A DNA stretch of 64,000 nucleotides from assembly GCA_021325255.1 (NCBI GenBank), contig JAJPHP010000039.1, forward strand, positions 4,447-68,446, read 5' to 3'. Of the stretch, positions 43,820 through 52,817 are shown piece by piece. The stretch is from Nitrososphaerota archaeon (lineage in GTDB: Archaea; Thermoproteota; Nitrososphaeria; Nitrososphaerales; CADDZS01). The position numbers were made by a program, and so were the translations under genes. The notes beneath the pieces were generated by a model. That model worked only from the letters and a program-made list of their open reading frames with translations, made no database searches and had not been told where the DNA came from. Every line of letters begins with the position of its first letter. Position 1 is the stretch's first letter.

Positions 43820-43960
43820 CGAGCTTGCGACCAAGCAGTAATTTTCTTCGCAATGTGCACATGGACACTTGAAAACTTCAAGTGCAAAAGAGACAAGAAA
43901 GGGTGCGATTCTCGATTGCGGCGAACAAGTGCCACGCGGACAAAGAAGACCCGAAATGAG

Positions 43961-44668
43961 ATGTCAGTCAAGAAGTTCGGCAAGACGGAGAAGCGAAGAG
44001 CAGTCCGCGTACTCGATCTTATGGAGAAGGCTGTTACCACCGAGACCGCGCTCGCCAACATCAGTTCCCAGGATCCGTCATCTCCTTCCAGTCCTTTCCG
44101 AGTTCTCATTTCCACGATGCTTTCGGCCAGGACGAAGGACCCTGTCACCGAGGAAGCCTCTGCGAGACTCTTTTCACGCTTTCCCGACGCCGATTCCCTT
44201 TCCAAGGCGGATAAGAACACAGTATCCAGTCTGATCAAACCCGTTCTATACTACAACGTGAAGGCTCAAAGAATAATCGAAGTCTCAAAGATTCTTGTCG
44301 AGAAATACGGTGGGAGCGTGCCGGACAACTTTGACGAGCTTCTTGCTCTCCCCGGCGTGGGGAGGAAGACAGCAAACTGCGTCCTAGTCTACGCATTCAA
44401 GTTGCCTGCCATACCCGTCGACGTCCATGTTCACAGGATATCAAACAGGATTGGCCTCGTTAAAACAAAGAACCCCGAAACGACAGAAGAGGAACTGGCG
44501 ATGCTATATGATAAGAAGTACTGGGTTAAGGTGAACGAACTCTTCGTCGCTTTCGGACAGACGATTTGCAAACCCATCGTCCCGAGGTGCAAGATATGCG
44601 ACGTGCGGCCGCTCTGCAACTATTACCAGAGTGAAGTTAAGACGGGCAAGCGCCCTAGCTCCAGTTAG
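43961..44668 (+). CDS. nth: Endonuclease III (DNA glycosylase/AP lyase)
   Basis: HhH-GPD base-excision enzyme acting on oxidised pyrimidines. The helix-hairpin-helix LPGVGRKTANCVL carries the catalytic Lys, PVDVHVHRISNRIG carries the catalytic Asp, and the C-terminal [4Fe-4S] cluster is C-x6-C-x2-C-x5-C (CKPIVPRCKICDVRPLC). I take the ATG at 43961 (MSVKKFGKTEKRR), giving 235 residues; a frame opening at 43853 adds 36 Cys/Arg-rich residues that are unlikely to be translated. Confidence 0.93.
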   Translation: MSVKKFGKTEKRRAVRVLDLMEKAVTTETALANISSQDPSSPSSPFRVLISTMLSARTKDPVTEEASARLFSRFPDADSLSKADKNTVSSLIKPVLYYNVKAQRIIEVSKILVEKYGGSVPDNFDELLALPGVGRKTANCVLVYAFKLPAIPVDVHVHRISNRIGLVKTKNPETTEEELAMLYDKKYWVKVNELFVAFGQTICKPIVPRCKICDVRPLCNYYQSEVKTGKRPSSS

Positions 44669-44724
44669 AAGCGCATTGCACTAGGAAATTCTGACGACAG
44701 ATCAGTTCCGTCCAGTGTGCTCGC

Positions 44725-45423
44725 CTATTGTGTGGAGGAACCGCCTTCTCCTTCTTCTTCTTTCTTCTTCTCTATCGGTTTGCCAATTGGAGTTCCAATT
44801 CTAGGTCTTGGCGGCGCTGCGGCGGCCGGTTGCGCTTGAGGTTGTTGCTGTTGTTGTGGCTGCGGCTGCGGAGCAGTCTGTGCTGCAGGCTGTTGGCCCT
44901 GCCCTATTGGTTTCCCTATGACGGGCCTCCCTACTACAGGCCTTGGAGCGGAGACCTGCGGCTGTTGCTGTGGGCTCACTGCCGGAGGCTGTCCAGCACT
45001 TTGAGCTTGTGCTGCCGGTCCCTGTTGATTTGTCGGTTTCTGCGCCTGCGTCGGGGTTGAAACCTGCTTGCCGATTACGGGCCTGCCGATCGTCGGTCTG
45101 GCCGCGGTCTGCCCCTTCGCGATAGCCGCTGGAGTAGCAGCTTCCTTTGGAGTCTCTTCCTCCTTTATCTCCCCGAGCTTTTCAGCGAGCTCGTCCCTCT
45201 CCTTGCTCTTCTCCCGAAGCCAGGCCAAGCCTGCCCTGTATTTCTCAAGATTGTCTGAAACTAGCTTGATGTTCTGGAGCACCGCGTCTATCTGGCGCTT
45301 CAGGAGATGCTTCTTCACTGGATTCGCATGCGCGAACTGGTTGTAGAGGTTGTCGAGAGATTGCTTCTCCGCCTGTAACGAATCCATGAGGAACTTTTCG
45401 TACGGAGTCGGGGGCCTTTCCAA
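44725..45423 (-). CDS. Coiled-coil protein with Pro/Gln/Ala-rich repeat tail
   Basis: The N-terminal part (about 90 residues from the TTG at 45423) is a helical coiled-coil-like domain (FLMDSLQAEKQSLDNLYNQ ... REKSKERDELAEKLGEI). The rest is low-complexity Gln/Pro/Ala sequence containing three related modules: RPTIGRPVIGKQ, RPVVGRPVIGKP and RPRIGTPIGKPI. These resemble short linear docking motifs on a disordered tail. The frame is open upstream to 45564, but the extra residues look non-coding. Function unknown; a scaffold role is a guess. Confidence 0.65.
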   Translation of the reverse strand: MERPPTPYEKFLMDSLQAEKQSLDNLYNQFAHANPVKKHLLKRQIDAVLQNIKLVSDNLEKYRAGLAWLREKSKERDELAEKLGEIKEEETPKEAATPAAIAKGQTAARPTIGRPVIGKQVSTPTQAQKPTNQQGPAAQAQSAGQPPAVSPQQQPQVSAPRPVVGRPVIGKPIGQGQQPAAQTAPQPQPQQQQQPQAQPAAAAPPRPRIGTPIGKPIEKKKEEEGEGGSSTQ

Positions 45424-45669
45424 AGTTTGATCTATTCCGCTCTCTTGCCTACACCTTTGTGCTCCTGGCAAAAAAAGGTTTGATCTGCATTCGGCAGAAC
45501 GAGAGAGCTTGAAAGGAGAAAGCACCGTGATCACGAGAGGCTGTGTATAGAGAGGTAATCTCATTCGGAGTTCTTCCGCTCACTTGTACAGAAGTTTGAA
45601 ACTGGGACACCAAATATTAAGAGAGGTAAAAGATTCGCTTAGAGAGGAAAAAGTGAAACAAGGGTTTCA

Positions 45670-46974
45670 TTGATCATTTACGTTGTCCTAGCAATCTTTC
45701 TGATAACCTACGCTATTCTGTTCTTCAGGAAGATAGGCGGGCGCACACTCCCAATCTGGGCCTCGATGGTCGTCGGAGCATTCCTGATGGTCGTGACAGG
45801 CTCAATCTCTCCTATTGATGCCTTCCACTCGATTGATTTCCGGGTGATTTCCTTTCTCTTTGGGATGCTGGTGATCACCGCAGCGTTTGAAAAATCCGGA
45901 TTGATCGAATACTTTGTACTTGCCATATTGAGGCGCGCGAAGAATCTCAACTCCTTACTTCTCGCGGTTGTCTTCGGATCCGGTCTCCTGTCCGCTATAC
46001 TTGTCAACGACACGATTGCGCTACTCGTCACTCCGATGGTGTTGAGTTTCGGGGCGAGGCTTGGGCTGAAGAAGAGCAGGGCGTTCCTCATACCGCTCGC
46101 CTTCGGAATCACGACAGGCAGTGCAATTTCGCCGATTGGGAATCCGCAGAACCTGCTTGTAGCTCTAAACAGCGGAATGTCGGCACCCTTTGTCTGGTTC
46201 CTCGCATACCTGCTCATCCCCTCGCTGATGTCGCTGATGGTTGTCTTTCTGATCTCGAAATTTCTCTATCGCAAGGACCTTCGCGATCCCTCTTCAAACT
46301 ATTCACAAAATCATGATCCCGTTTCTACGAGTAGCCCCTCGGCGGCAATATCGGATTGGAGGCTCGCCAAGCTCACTCTTGCTACCCTTGGATCACTCAT
46401 GTTGGGCTTTGCGCTCGTCGAGATATTCCCAGTCCTCCAAAGCATCGGACTCTCAATCGATACACTTGCACTGATCGCGGGACTAGTACTCCTTGCGCTC
46501 AGCGAGAAGAGGACCCACCTGCTGGTCAGCCTGAACTGGGGCATCCTGATCTTCTTTGCTGGGATGTTCGTCGTCATGGGCGCGGTGTGGAACTCTGGGA
46601 TCGGAGCATACATCCTCTCTGCAATACCCGCTCCGATGCTTGACAACAAGGCCCAATCGGTCGCGTCGATAATGACCTCGTCAATTATTTTGAGCCAGAT
46701 ACTGAGCAACGTCCCCTTTGTGCAGCTTTACTCATACCAGATGCATGCGCTTGGGTTCACCTCGACCTCGGTCGTGCAGTGGCTCGCGCTCGCCGCTGGC
46801 AGCACTCTCGCCGGAAACCTGACGATACTTGGGGCTGTCAGCAACGTGATTGTCATGGATTCGGTGGAGAACAGGGTCGGGGGTTCCTTCTCGTTCCTAG
46901 AGTTTCTCATAGCTGGGATTCCGGTAACCATTGTTACTGTCCTAATTTTCTACGCATTTCTCGTCCTGATATGA
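45670..46974 (+). CDS. SLC13/ArsB-type ion transporter
   Basis: The 434-residue membrane protein has about ten to twelve helices of the ion transporter superfamily (ArsB/NhaD/SLC13). Typical features are ILVNDTIALLVTPMVLSFG near 115, FGITTGSAISPIGNPQN near 150 with its Asn-Pro turn, and the repeat-two equivalent ILSNVPFVQLYS near 345 with LTILGAVSNVIV. It may export arsenite or carry Na+/anions; the sequence does not decide. The start is TTG at 45670. Confidence 0.85.
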   Translation: MIIYVVLAIFLITYAILFFRKIGGRTLPIWASMVVGAFLMVVTGSISPIDAFHSIDFRVISFLFGMLVITAAFEKSGLIEYFVLAILRRAKNLNSLLLAVVFGSGLLSAILVNDTIALLVTPMVLSFGARLGLKKSRAFLIPLAFGITTGSAISPIGNPQNLLVALNSGMSAPFVWFLAYLLIPSLMSLMVVFLISKFLYRKDLRDPSSNYSQNHDPVSTSSPSAAISDWRLAKLTLATLGSLMLGFALVEIFPVLQSIGLSIDTLALIAGLVLLALSEKRTHLLVSLNWGILIFFAGMFVVMGAVWNSGIGAYILSAIPAPMLDNKAQSVASIMTSSIILSQILSNVPFVQLYSYQMHALGFTSTSVVQWLALAAGSTLAGNLTILGAVSNVIVMDSVENRVGGSFSFLEFLIAGIPVTIVTVLIFYAFLVLI

Positions 46975-47006
46975 GGTAGAGCAAGTCGAGAACAGAAGTA
47001 AGAGCT

Positions 47007-47660
47007 TTAATCGGATCTCTTGCCTGCAAGGAATTGATCCACTATACGGTTGAACACGTCAGGCCTCTCCCAGTGCGGCACGTGCCCGGCAGAATCTACC
47101 ACGGTGAAGTTTGCTGAGGGAAGCCTCTTAGCAAGCTCTTTTCCGACTCTTAGCGGTAAGACGTTGTCTTCACTGCCCCACACTATCTGAACAGGAACTC
47201 TAATCTCTTCTAGTCTTCGAGTGAGGTCTTTTGATTCCTCCTGCCTTGCGCCAGCCGTGTCCTCGAGGACTAGAGATCTTGCGAGACTCGGGTATTCAGC
47301 AGCGAGCAACATGGAAATCCACCCGCCCATCGAGTTGCCCACAAATGTCAACCTCGGTATCTCTCTGAGGAGCATCTTACTCAGAAATTCGTCGACGTAA
47401 CTCGCGTACCTTTCGATTGGCACTTCGCTAAACGGACCGCGAAATGTTGGGAGGGAGAGCGCAAATGTTCTGCACCGCGCGGAAAAGTGCGGGACGTTCT
47501 TCCTCCACGTTCCAGAGTGCCCGTTAAGGCCGTGGAGAAAAACTATGGTTTCTTCAGTTTCCAGATTACGTTCTTCATGGAAGCCAATCCTGACTCCAGA
47601 ATCTAACTCGACAACACCAGTGTCGTAATCTCCGACGTGGCCAAATTGTGGCAGATCCAA
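47007..47660 (-). CDS. Alpha/beta hydrolase
   Basis: The 217-residue alpha/beta-hydrolase fold enzyme has the HG oxyanion motif FLHGLNGHSGTW near 41-52, the nucleophile Ser110 in VGNSMGG, the acid Asp in WGSEDNVLP, and the His in SAGHVPHWERP. It is compact, with a short cap. Likely an esterase or C-C hydrolase; substrate unknown. The start is TTG at 47660. Confidence 0.88.
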   Translation of the reverse strand: MDLPQFGHVGDYDTGVVELDSGVRIGFHEERNLETEETIVFLHGLNGHSGTWRKNVPHFSARCRTFALSLPTFRGPFSEVPIERYASYVDEFLSKMLLREIPRLTFVGNSMGGWISMLLAAEYPSLARSLVLEDTAGARQEESKDLTRRLEEIRVPVQIVWGSEDNVLPLRVGKELAKRLPSANFTVVDSAGHVPHWERPDVFNRIVDQFLAGKRSD

Positions 47661-47844
47661 TTCTCCAGATCGCCCTAAGAGTCAAGAGGCTTGTAAATAT
47701 TCAATCAGGCAAGGTCATTATTTTTGAGGCTCTTCCCGTCTCTCACGGCTGTCAACTAGTTCCTACGTGAAGTTGGAGTGAAAAGCAGGAGGTAGAGAGC
47801 AATCTATCGCTGATCAGTCTAGCACAGAATGTGCTCTCCGTTTG

Positions 47845-48747
47845 CTACGAGACCCAGATTCCCATTTCCTGGGCTACTTTGGTGATATTCTGGATCCTGC
47901 GATCCAAACTCGGGTGGGTCGAGAATATCTCAGTCCAGGACGAGCCCTTTAATGGGTTTACAAACCAAAGCGAGGAGGTCGAAGGAGAAGGGGCGTTTGC
48001 TTGGTTCCACTGCGCCGCATTGCTTTTGTTTGAGATCTTCCTCAAAGCGTTGATCAACTCTTGCGGCTTTTCAGTGAGCCTCGCGCCTGCAGCGTCAGCC
48101 TCGCTTTCCCTTCCTCTCGAAATGCCAAGCTGCACGAGCATCGCTCCGATTGGAATCAGAATCGCTGCGATTATCATCAACAGCAAAGCCCCGTTGTTCT
48201 GGTCCCTGTTTCCTCGGCCGCCATATCCTCCGTAGAACATGCTGTTCCAAAGGATCATCTGCCCGAGGAATGATATTGTTCCAGCAACGGTCGCCGCAAC
48301 ACTCGCAACCAAGACGTCTCTGTGGGTCACGTGACTGATTTCGTGCCCAATTACCGCTTCCAGTTCCCCTGGAGTGAGCGTGCGAAGAATTCCGGTGGTC
48401 GCAACAACCACGGCCTTGCTCGGCCCTCGCCCCGTCGCAAACGCATTCGGCTGCGGAGATTCTACGATCCCGACTCTCGGCATCGGTATGTTTGCCTTCT
48501 GTGCTACGGTCCGCACAGTGTTGTAAAGCATCGGATTGTCTGCCTCCGTGATCATCTTTGCGTGTGTTGACCATAGGACGAACTTGTCACTCCAGAAATA
48601 TGACGCAAAGTTGATGATCGCCGCAAAGACAAGACCCACGAACATCAGGCTCAAGGGGTCAACGCCAATCGCGAGACCTATTACGAAACCAAACACCATC
48701 AGCATTATTGTAAGGACTGTGAAAAGAACTAGAGTTCTTGCGAACAT
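47845..48747 (-). CDS. htpX: Membrane zinc metalloprotease HtpX
   Basis: The 300-residue M48 protease has two N-terminal membrane helices (about 5-28 and 33-50), the zinc motif HEISH (His135, Glu136, His139) in VIGHEISHVTHRD, two later helices, and the third zinc ligand Glu in RESEADAAGA. NAFATGRGP ahead of the zinc site is the HtpX signature. It degrades damaged membrane proteins. A Gly/Asn-rich loop (YGGYGGRGNRDQNN) lies between helices. Confidence 0.94.
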   Translation of the reverse strand: MFARTLVLFTVLTIMLMVFGFVIGLAIGVDPLSLMFVGLVFAAIINFASYFWSDKFVLWSTHAKMITEADNPMLYNTVRTVAQKANIPMPRVGIVESPQPNAFATGRGPSKAVVVATTGILRTLTPGELEAVIGHEISHVTHRDVLVASVAATVAGTISFLGQMILWNSMFYGGYGGRGNRDQNNGALLLMIIAAILIPIGAMLVQLGISRGRESEADAAGARLTEKPQELINALRKISNKSNAAQWNQANAPSPSTSSLWFVNPLKGSSWTEIFSTHPSLDRRIQNITKVAQEMGIWVS

Positions 48748-48890
48748 GATTTTTCTCTACATCCTCCGAACGAGTAACTCAATCATCGTAACAATACCTT
48801 TAGCAAAAACCACGATATAATCATAGCTGCTCGACCTTTTACGCTCGAAAGAAAACCAGATCCCTTGTGGAGACACTCTAGAAAACCCAC

Positions 48891-48900
48891 AATATTTTAA
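48891..48900 (+). promoter_or_regulatory. TATA box of Toprim gene
   Basis: AATATTTTAA lies about 40 nt before the ATG at 48935. Confidence 0.35.
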
Positions 48901-48934
48901 TCAGAGGCCGACCGGCTCCTTTCATATTCCTGAA

Positions 48935-49366
48935 ATGAGCAAGTCTTCAATGTCAGAGTCGGCTCTTGTCCAGTCGCTATCATCATTCATACGGAAGCTC
49001 AACGACGAGGACGATGCGCTTGTAGTCGTGGAAGGCCTGAGGGACGCGAGGGCACTAAGGAACTCTGGATTTTCTGGAGAGCTCTTCATGTTGTGCCATA
49101 ACCAGAGCATTGCAAAACTAGAAGACAGGGCGCCCAGTTTCAGGAAGGTCATACTTTTGCTCGACAATGATTCGGAGGGCAAAAGGCTCGTGCATAGGGC
49201 GACGAGGGTGCTTCGCGGTCGCGCTCAAGTGGACCTCTTTTACCAGCACGAGCTTCTACCTGCGAGCAAAGGTAAGATCAGGCACGTCGAGGAGTTTTCC
49301 TCCTATTCCGAGATGCTCGCCCGACAGGTGGTCCCTTCGCACATCGTCAGTAGAGGCATCGGTTGA
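48935..49366 (+). CDS. Toprim-domain protein
   Basis: The 143-residue single-domain Toprim protein has the conserved Glu33 in VVVEGLRDARAL and the DxD motif Asp77/Asp79 in LLLDNDSEG. Similar archaeal small Toprim proteins resemble RNase M5 and the DnaG catalytic core and may act on RNA. The C-terminus overlaps the convergent response-regulator gene by 20 nt. Confidence 0.85.
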   Translation: MSKSSMSESALVQSLSSFIRKLNDEDDALVVVEGLRDARALRNSGFSGELFMLCHNQSIAKLEDRAPSFRKVILLLDNDSEGKRLVHRATRVLRGRAQVDLFYQHELLPASKGKIRHVEEFSSYSEMLARQVVPSHIVSRGIG

Positions 49367-49706
49367 TCACTTCGACGAGCTCCTGCATTGAGAAAGGCTT
49401 GCCGATATAATCGACCGCTCCCGCGCTTATTGCGTCCTCCATGACAGAGTCGTCGGCGCTGGCGAAGATTACTCTAGCTTTCGGGTCAACGCTCAGGATC
49501 TCCTTTAGGGCTTCGAGCCCGGAGACGCGCTCCAGCCTATGATCCATTATTACCACGTCGGGCTTTGGGTTGGAGTGCTTGTAGATCTCCACGGCCTCGT
49601 CTCCCGATTTTACTACAGCGATGACCTTGTGCCCGTACTTTGTGAGCAGTACTTTGTACAGACTCGCCAGTGAGTCCTCGTCCTCTGCAATCAGAATACT
49701 AGCCAT
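49347..49706 (-). CDS. Single-domain response regulator (CheY-like)
   Basis: A receiver domain of 119 residues from ATG 49706 (MASILIAEDEDSLA). It has the acidic pocket ED near the start, the phospho-acceptor Asp in DVVIMDHRL, the Ser in FASADDS, and the Lys in IGKPF. There is no output domain and no histidine kinase nearby, so it is an orphan. An upstream in-frame start at 49772 adds 22 atypical residues. Confidence 0.9.
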   Translation of the reverse strand: MASILIAEDEDSLASLYKVLLTKYGHKVIAVVKSGDEAVEIYKHSNPKPDVVIMDHRLERVSGLEALKEILSVDPKARVIFASADDSVMEDAISAGAVDYIGKPFSMQELVEVINRCLY

Positions 49707-49886
49707 GCATACACTTTTCACCGACTGGCCTGAATTTGGCAAGCCATCGGCTCGAATCGTCGCAGAAGTCACCGCTATATTTGCCTTGGGTTTGGGAGAT
49801 ATCGTCTTTCGTGATTTCGGAGGTCTGCCTTAGCGACATTAAGAGGGTGAAAAGAAATATGAGAAAGAAGGATAATTCTTCTACAA

Positions 49887-50438
49887 TTAGCCATAGCTCT
49901 GGTACCGGTTTCTCAATAGCTTTCGCAGCTCCGAGGATAGCTTGTCGTCGAGCTGCTCCTGGCCAGAAGACAGGCCGCCTATCACCTTTTCTTTGGTGAA
50001 GATGAAAGGGCCCTCGGCGTAGCTGCCTCCGGATACCGGGGCGACGGGTTCGATGCCTCCGAGTATCCCCTCAATCGAGTTCGTGGCACGAGCCGCCCCT
50101 TTTCTTGTTGTTGTTGGTTTCGGCCTTTGCTCCTCAAAAGTGGAAAGTATCTTTAGCAAAACATCCTCGCTGAGGCTTCTGTATCCGTACGAAACTGGGC
50201 TGGAGAATTTTCTTAGCTTGGCGTCGTCAACTTCGACCTTCGTCCCGAGCATTATTGGAGAGGGCTTGAAGATCGAGTCGAGCTTGATGTGCCAGGACTC
50301 GGAGGGGCTGGAGACCAGAGCGTCAAAGAAACCGTCACTCCGTCCTGAAGGAGATACCGCAAAGTGCCAGTTAGAAGGATTCTTCGAGTATCTTTCCAAA
50401 AGCAGTCTTGTAAGAGCCTTGCCTTCCAGGATCTCCAT
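49887..50438 (-). CDS. Hypothetical protein
   Basis: The 183-residue soluble protein has a helical N-terminus (MEILEGKALTRLLLERYSKN), a beta-rich middle (WHIKLDSIFKPSPIMLGTKVEVDD), a basic Thr/Arg-rich linker (PKPTTTRKGAARATN) and a helical acidic end. No family recognised. It is divergent from tRNA-His with a 112-nt gap. Confidence 0.65.
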   Translation of the reverse strand: MEILEGKALTRLLLERYSKNPSNWHFAVSPSGRSDGFFDALVSSPSESWHIKLDSIFKPSPIMLGTKVEVDDAKLRKFSSPVSYGYRSLSEDVLLKILSTFEEQRPKPTTTRKGAARATNSIEGILGGIEPVAPVSGGSYAEGPFIFTKEKVIGGLSSGQEQLDDKLSSELRKLLRNRYQSYG

Positions 50439-50550
50439 TTGATTCCCTGACTATAGTGTATTCCTCGACTACACCATAAGAAGGTTGTGCAGAGCGCGCC
50501 CGAAAACGCATATAACCGCCGTTGCAAAGAAGACTGAAAACGCTTCGGCG

Positions 50551-50741
50551 GCCGCTGTGGTGCAGACTGCAGTAGAAGTTTAGACTGGTGGATTCCACTT
50601 TGTTTTTCTCTTCTGCTTCGGGTGCAGTTTGGTTAGCATAGGAGGCTGTGGTTCTCTTGGGCTCTTCTTTGTAAAGAGGAGAGACAGAGGACAAAGAGAA
50701 CAGACACCTCTCGATCGTGGGTTCAAATCCCACCGGCGGCC
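50551..50741 (+). tRNA. tRNA-His(GUG) with two introns
   Basis: Exons are 50551-50565, 50628-50651 and 50706-50741. The mature RNA has acceptor GCCGCTG/CGGCGGC, discriminator C73 and a genomic G at -1 (50550), both tRNA-His identity features. The D stem is GTGC/GCAT, the anticodon stem GGAGG/CCTCT with loop CTGTGGA, and the T arm GTGGG-TTCAAAT-CCCAC. Intron 2 (50652-50705, position 37/38) has a canonical bulge-helix-bulge: 4-bp helix CTGT/ACAG and 3-nt bulges GGT and ACA. Intron 1 (50566-50627, position 15/16 in the D loop) has a relaxed motif with GTGC/GTGC and an 8-bp inner helix. GGTGCAG is repeated at both intron 1 borders. Confidence 0.92.
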
Positions 50742-50906
50742 CTCCCTTCTGCCCCACACTATTTCGTAGCATCGTGTTTAGCATTCGCAAATTGCATTTC
50801 CATGAATTTGCTCAACATGGATGAGAGCAAAAATAGATTGCATTCATTTTGCTCTTTCAATCGCAAGTACGGCAAGCGTCTTACAATTTCTCGCTGATTT
50901 AGGCGA

Positions 50907-51164
50907 CTAGTGTACTTGCGTCCGAGGAATGATGCCAATTTCTTCTAGGCCCAAGGCTCTTAGATAGCTGTTTAATGCGGCATTTGAATCAAAGACCCTT
51001 GTGTATGAGGGTGATATGAAAATCTCAAATTTGTCATCATCTTTTCTCCTTACAGCCGCTATGAAGTCGTGATTCTTCGGGGTTGCTACAGACCGGTTTA
51101 GGTCAAGCTCTGCGCCCGCCTGGCAATCTAGATGCCATTCGTCGAAACCGCACCTGAGCCACAA
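50907..51164 (-). CDS. Small hypothetical protein
   Basis: An 85-residue soluble protein with a plausible alpha/beta pattern (NHDFIAAVRRKDDDKFEIFISPSY, then a helix FDSNAALNSYLRALGL). It is Trp- and Cys-containing at the N-terminus (WLRCGFDEWHLDCQAG). No family recognised. The flanks are gene-free for 165 and 238 nt. Confidence 0.45.
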   Translation of the reverse strand: MWLRCGFDEWHLDCQAGAELDLNRSVATPKNHDFIAAVRRKDDDKFEIFISPSYTRVFDSNAALNSYLRALGLEEIGIIPRTQVH

Positions 51165-51402
51165 AAGAATTCACTAACTAGGGATTTCGGATCTGATTAC
51201 TATCCTTATTTCGTTATCTCCTCCGGCAGGGTTGTATGCGATATCCCCTTGTTACTTCAGTATGGACGGCTGAAAAAGAACGCGGGCGATCAGATAAGGC
51301 TAGCAAATGGTATGGAGTAAGAAAGTAGGAAGAGGCTAAGGATGGGACTACCGGCATCTGTAGTCTCCATGCAGCCTTTATGGTTCTAGTAAGGTGCTAC
51401 TA

Positions 51403-51879
51403 TCACCACTCTGGCTCGATAAGCGGGTCTATTCCAGTCTGACCGAGCAGCTGTCCGTTAGCACCGTAGACGCTTCCAATGAGCAGATAGTCTCCGTATC
51501 CATGGAACGGGATATCGAAGGAGCATTCAGCCAGCGTCCCTCCCAATTGTGTATGAGCTGTGCATCCGAGAATGTTCTCCGCTGCTCCACCATTATAGGA
51601 GGAGGAAAGAACTATGCTCACAGTTGGAGGCAAATGACCGCCTAGGAGAGGGTTTGCAAGTGCTGTGTCGTTGACTACCACGTATGACGGAGTGGGCGCT
51701 ACAAGATCCAGTAGGTGGTATGTTTCGACATTGTAGATCCCTTTGGTCGAGACGATCGTGTACGCTGACGTCGATGTGTGAACGAATGCCGGTAATGCAA
51801 GCACCGAGACCATGAGCAAAAGTAGCAGCACCGACTTTTTTGAAAGAGATTGCCTGTCGTGTTTTTTTGACGAGTTCAT
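51403..51879 (-). CDS. Small secreted protein
   Basis: The 158-residue protein has a clear signal peptide (basic N-terminus, SVLLLLLMVSVLALPAFV, then TSAY) and a beta-rich mature domain with two Cys (near 105 and 118) that could pair. No catalytic motif. It probably functions at the cell surface. Confidence 0.65.
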   Translation of the reverse strand: MNSSKKHDRQSLSKKSVLLLLLMVSVLALPAFVHTSTSAYTIVSTKGIYNVETYHLLDLVAPTPSYVVVNDTALANPLLGGHLPPTVSIVLSSSYNGGAAENILGCTAHTQLGGTLAECSFDIPFHGYGDYLLIGSVYGANGQLLGQTGIDPLIEPEW

Positions 51880-52055
51880 GTATGGTTCGACAGTACGGAC
51901 CAGAAGATCGAATACTTATGCAGCTGAGCCGAATCCGATAATCGTGTTACACAAGTGTTTTGGAAAATGGCAAACCAAACGGTCCGCATGTAACGATAAT
52001 CGATGCAAGAGCATCAGTCTAGTGCCGTCGACCGAGATTTTCAACTAGACCTGCT

Positions 52056-52568
52056 TTATCTCTTATCTTCTTCCAGGATGATGGACTTTATTTCCGACAA
52101 AGATTTTCCGAAACTTGTGAAGAGAGTAAAGATGTATTCCTTTGGCTTTTCTCGACAGTAGATTGGAATCCCCTTTGCATAGGCGTATCCTATCTCGAGG
52201 GCGGTGCTCGGCCCGATGTATCCGTGAGGATCTTCTACGAAGACAAAACTGCTATTTGCAATCGCTGCAAAGTTCTTTTCCTGCAATTCTCTCGGAGAAC
52301 CGTTCTCTCCTCGAAGAATCACAAATCCATTTGTCTCTGATTTTGCGCTAGTGTATTTTGGGATCAGGACCTTGATCCCGAGTTGTCTGCATTCGGCTAT
52401 GGACTTTTTCATTTGTTCCAGGTGTCTGTGGTAACTTCCGCATATTGACACTGTAAGCAGAGTTTGTTGCTGCAGTTGTTCCTCTTCTTCCTGTTGCTGA
52501 TGTTGCAGCAGCACTCCTTGCAAAGAAGAGATGGGTAGTCTATGACCTTGCTCGTGCTTGTATCTCAT
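52056..52568 (-). CDS. Nucleoside 2-deoxyribosyltransferase-like protein with Gln-rich N-terminus
   Basis: The 170-residue protein's C-terminal 130 residues fit the nucleoside 2-deoxyribosyltransferase-like Rossmann fold: TVSICGSYHRHLEQMKKSI near 38-56, VFVEDPHGYIGPSTALEIGYAYAKGIPIYCREKP near 108-140. The Glu in TALEIGYA is the likely nucleophile. The N-terminal 35 residues include a Gln/Glu-rich run (QHQQQEEEEQLQQQ). The substrate could be a nucleoside or nucleotide. Confidence 0.75.
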   Translation of the reverse strand: MRYKHEQGHRLPISSLQGVLLQHQQQEEEEQLQQQTLLTVSICGSYHRHLEQMKKSIAECRQLGIKVLIPKYTSAKSETNGFVILRGENGSPRELQEKNFAAIANSSFVFVEDPHGYIGPSTALEIGYAYAKGIPIYCREKPKEYIFTLFTSFGKSLSEIKSIILEEDKR

Positions 52569-52817
52569 GGTACTTCAATCAAACATTTTTTCTTTTTTTA
52601 TTGAAGGAAATTACAGGATAGCTCAAACTGCCATTTTAGCTTTCTGCATTCACGAATCGTACTAGACCTACCAGATTCTTACAAAAAAGAGAGACGAGTG
52701 CCAAAGTTCCATCTCTTTTCCGTAAAGACACAACAAATCAGCAGCTCTTTTCCGCGTCTAGAAATTGGAAGATGTATATGGCCAAGGATGGTCGGAAGGG
52801 AGAGGTAATCATACCGT

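Noticed and set aside
50371..50790. 139-codon minus-strand frame over the tRNA-His locus
   Set aside because: It is antisense to the tRNA and reads GFEPTIERC-like peptide, the usual artefact of translating a tRNA T arm.
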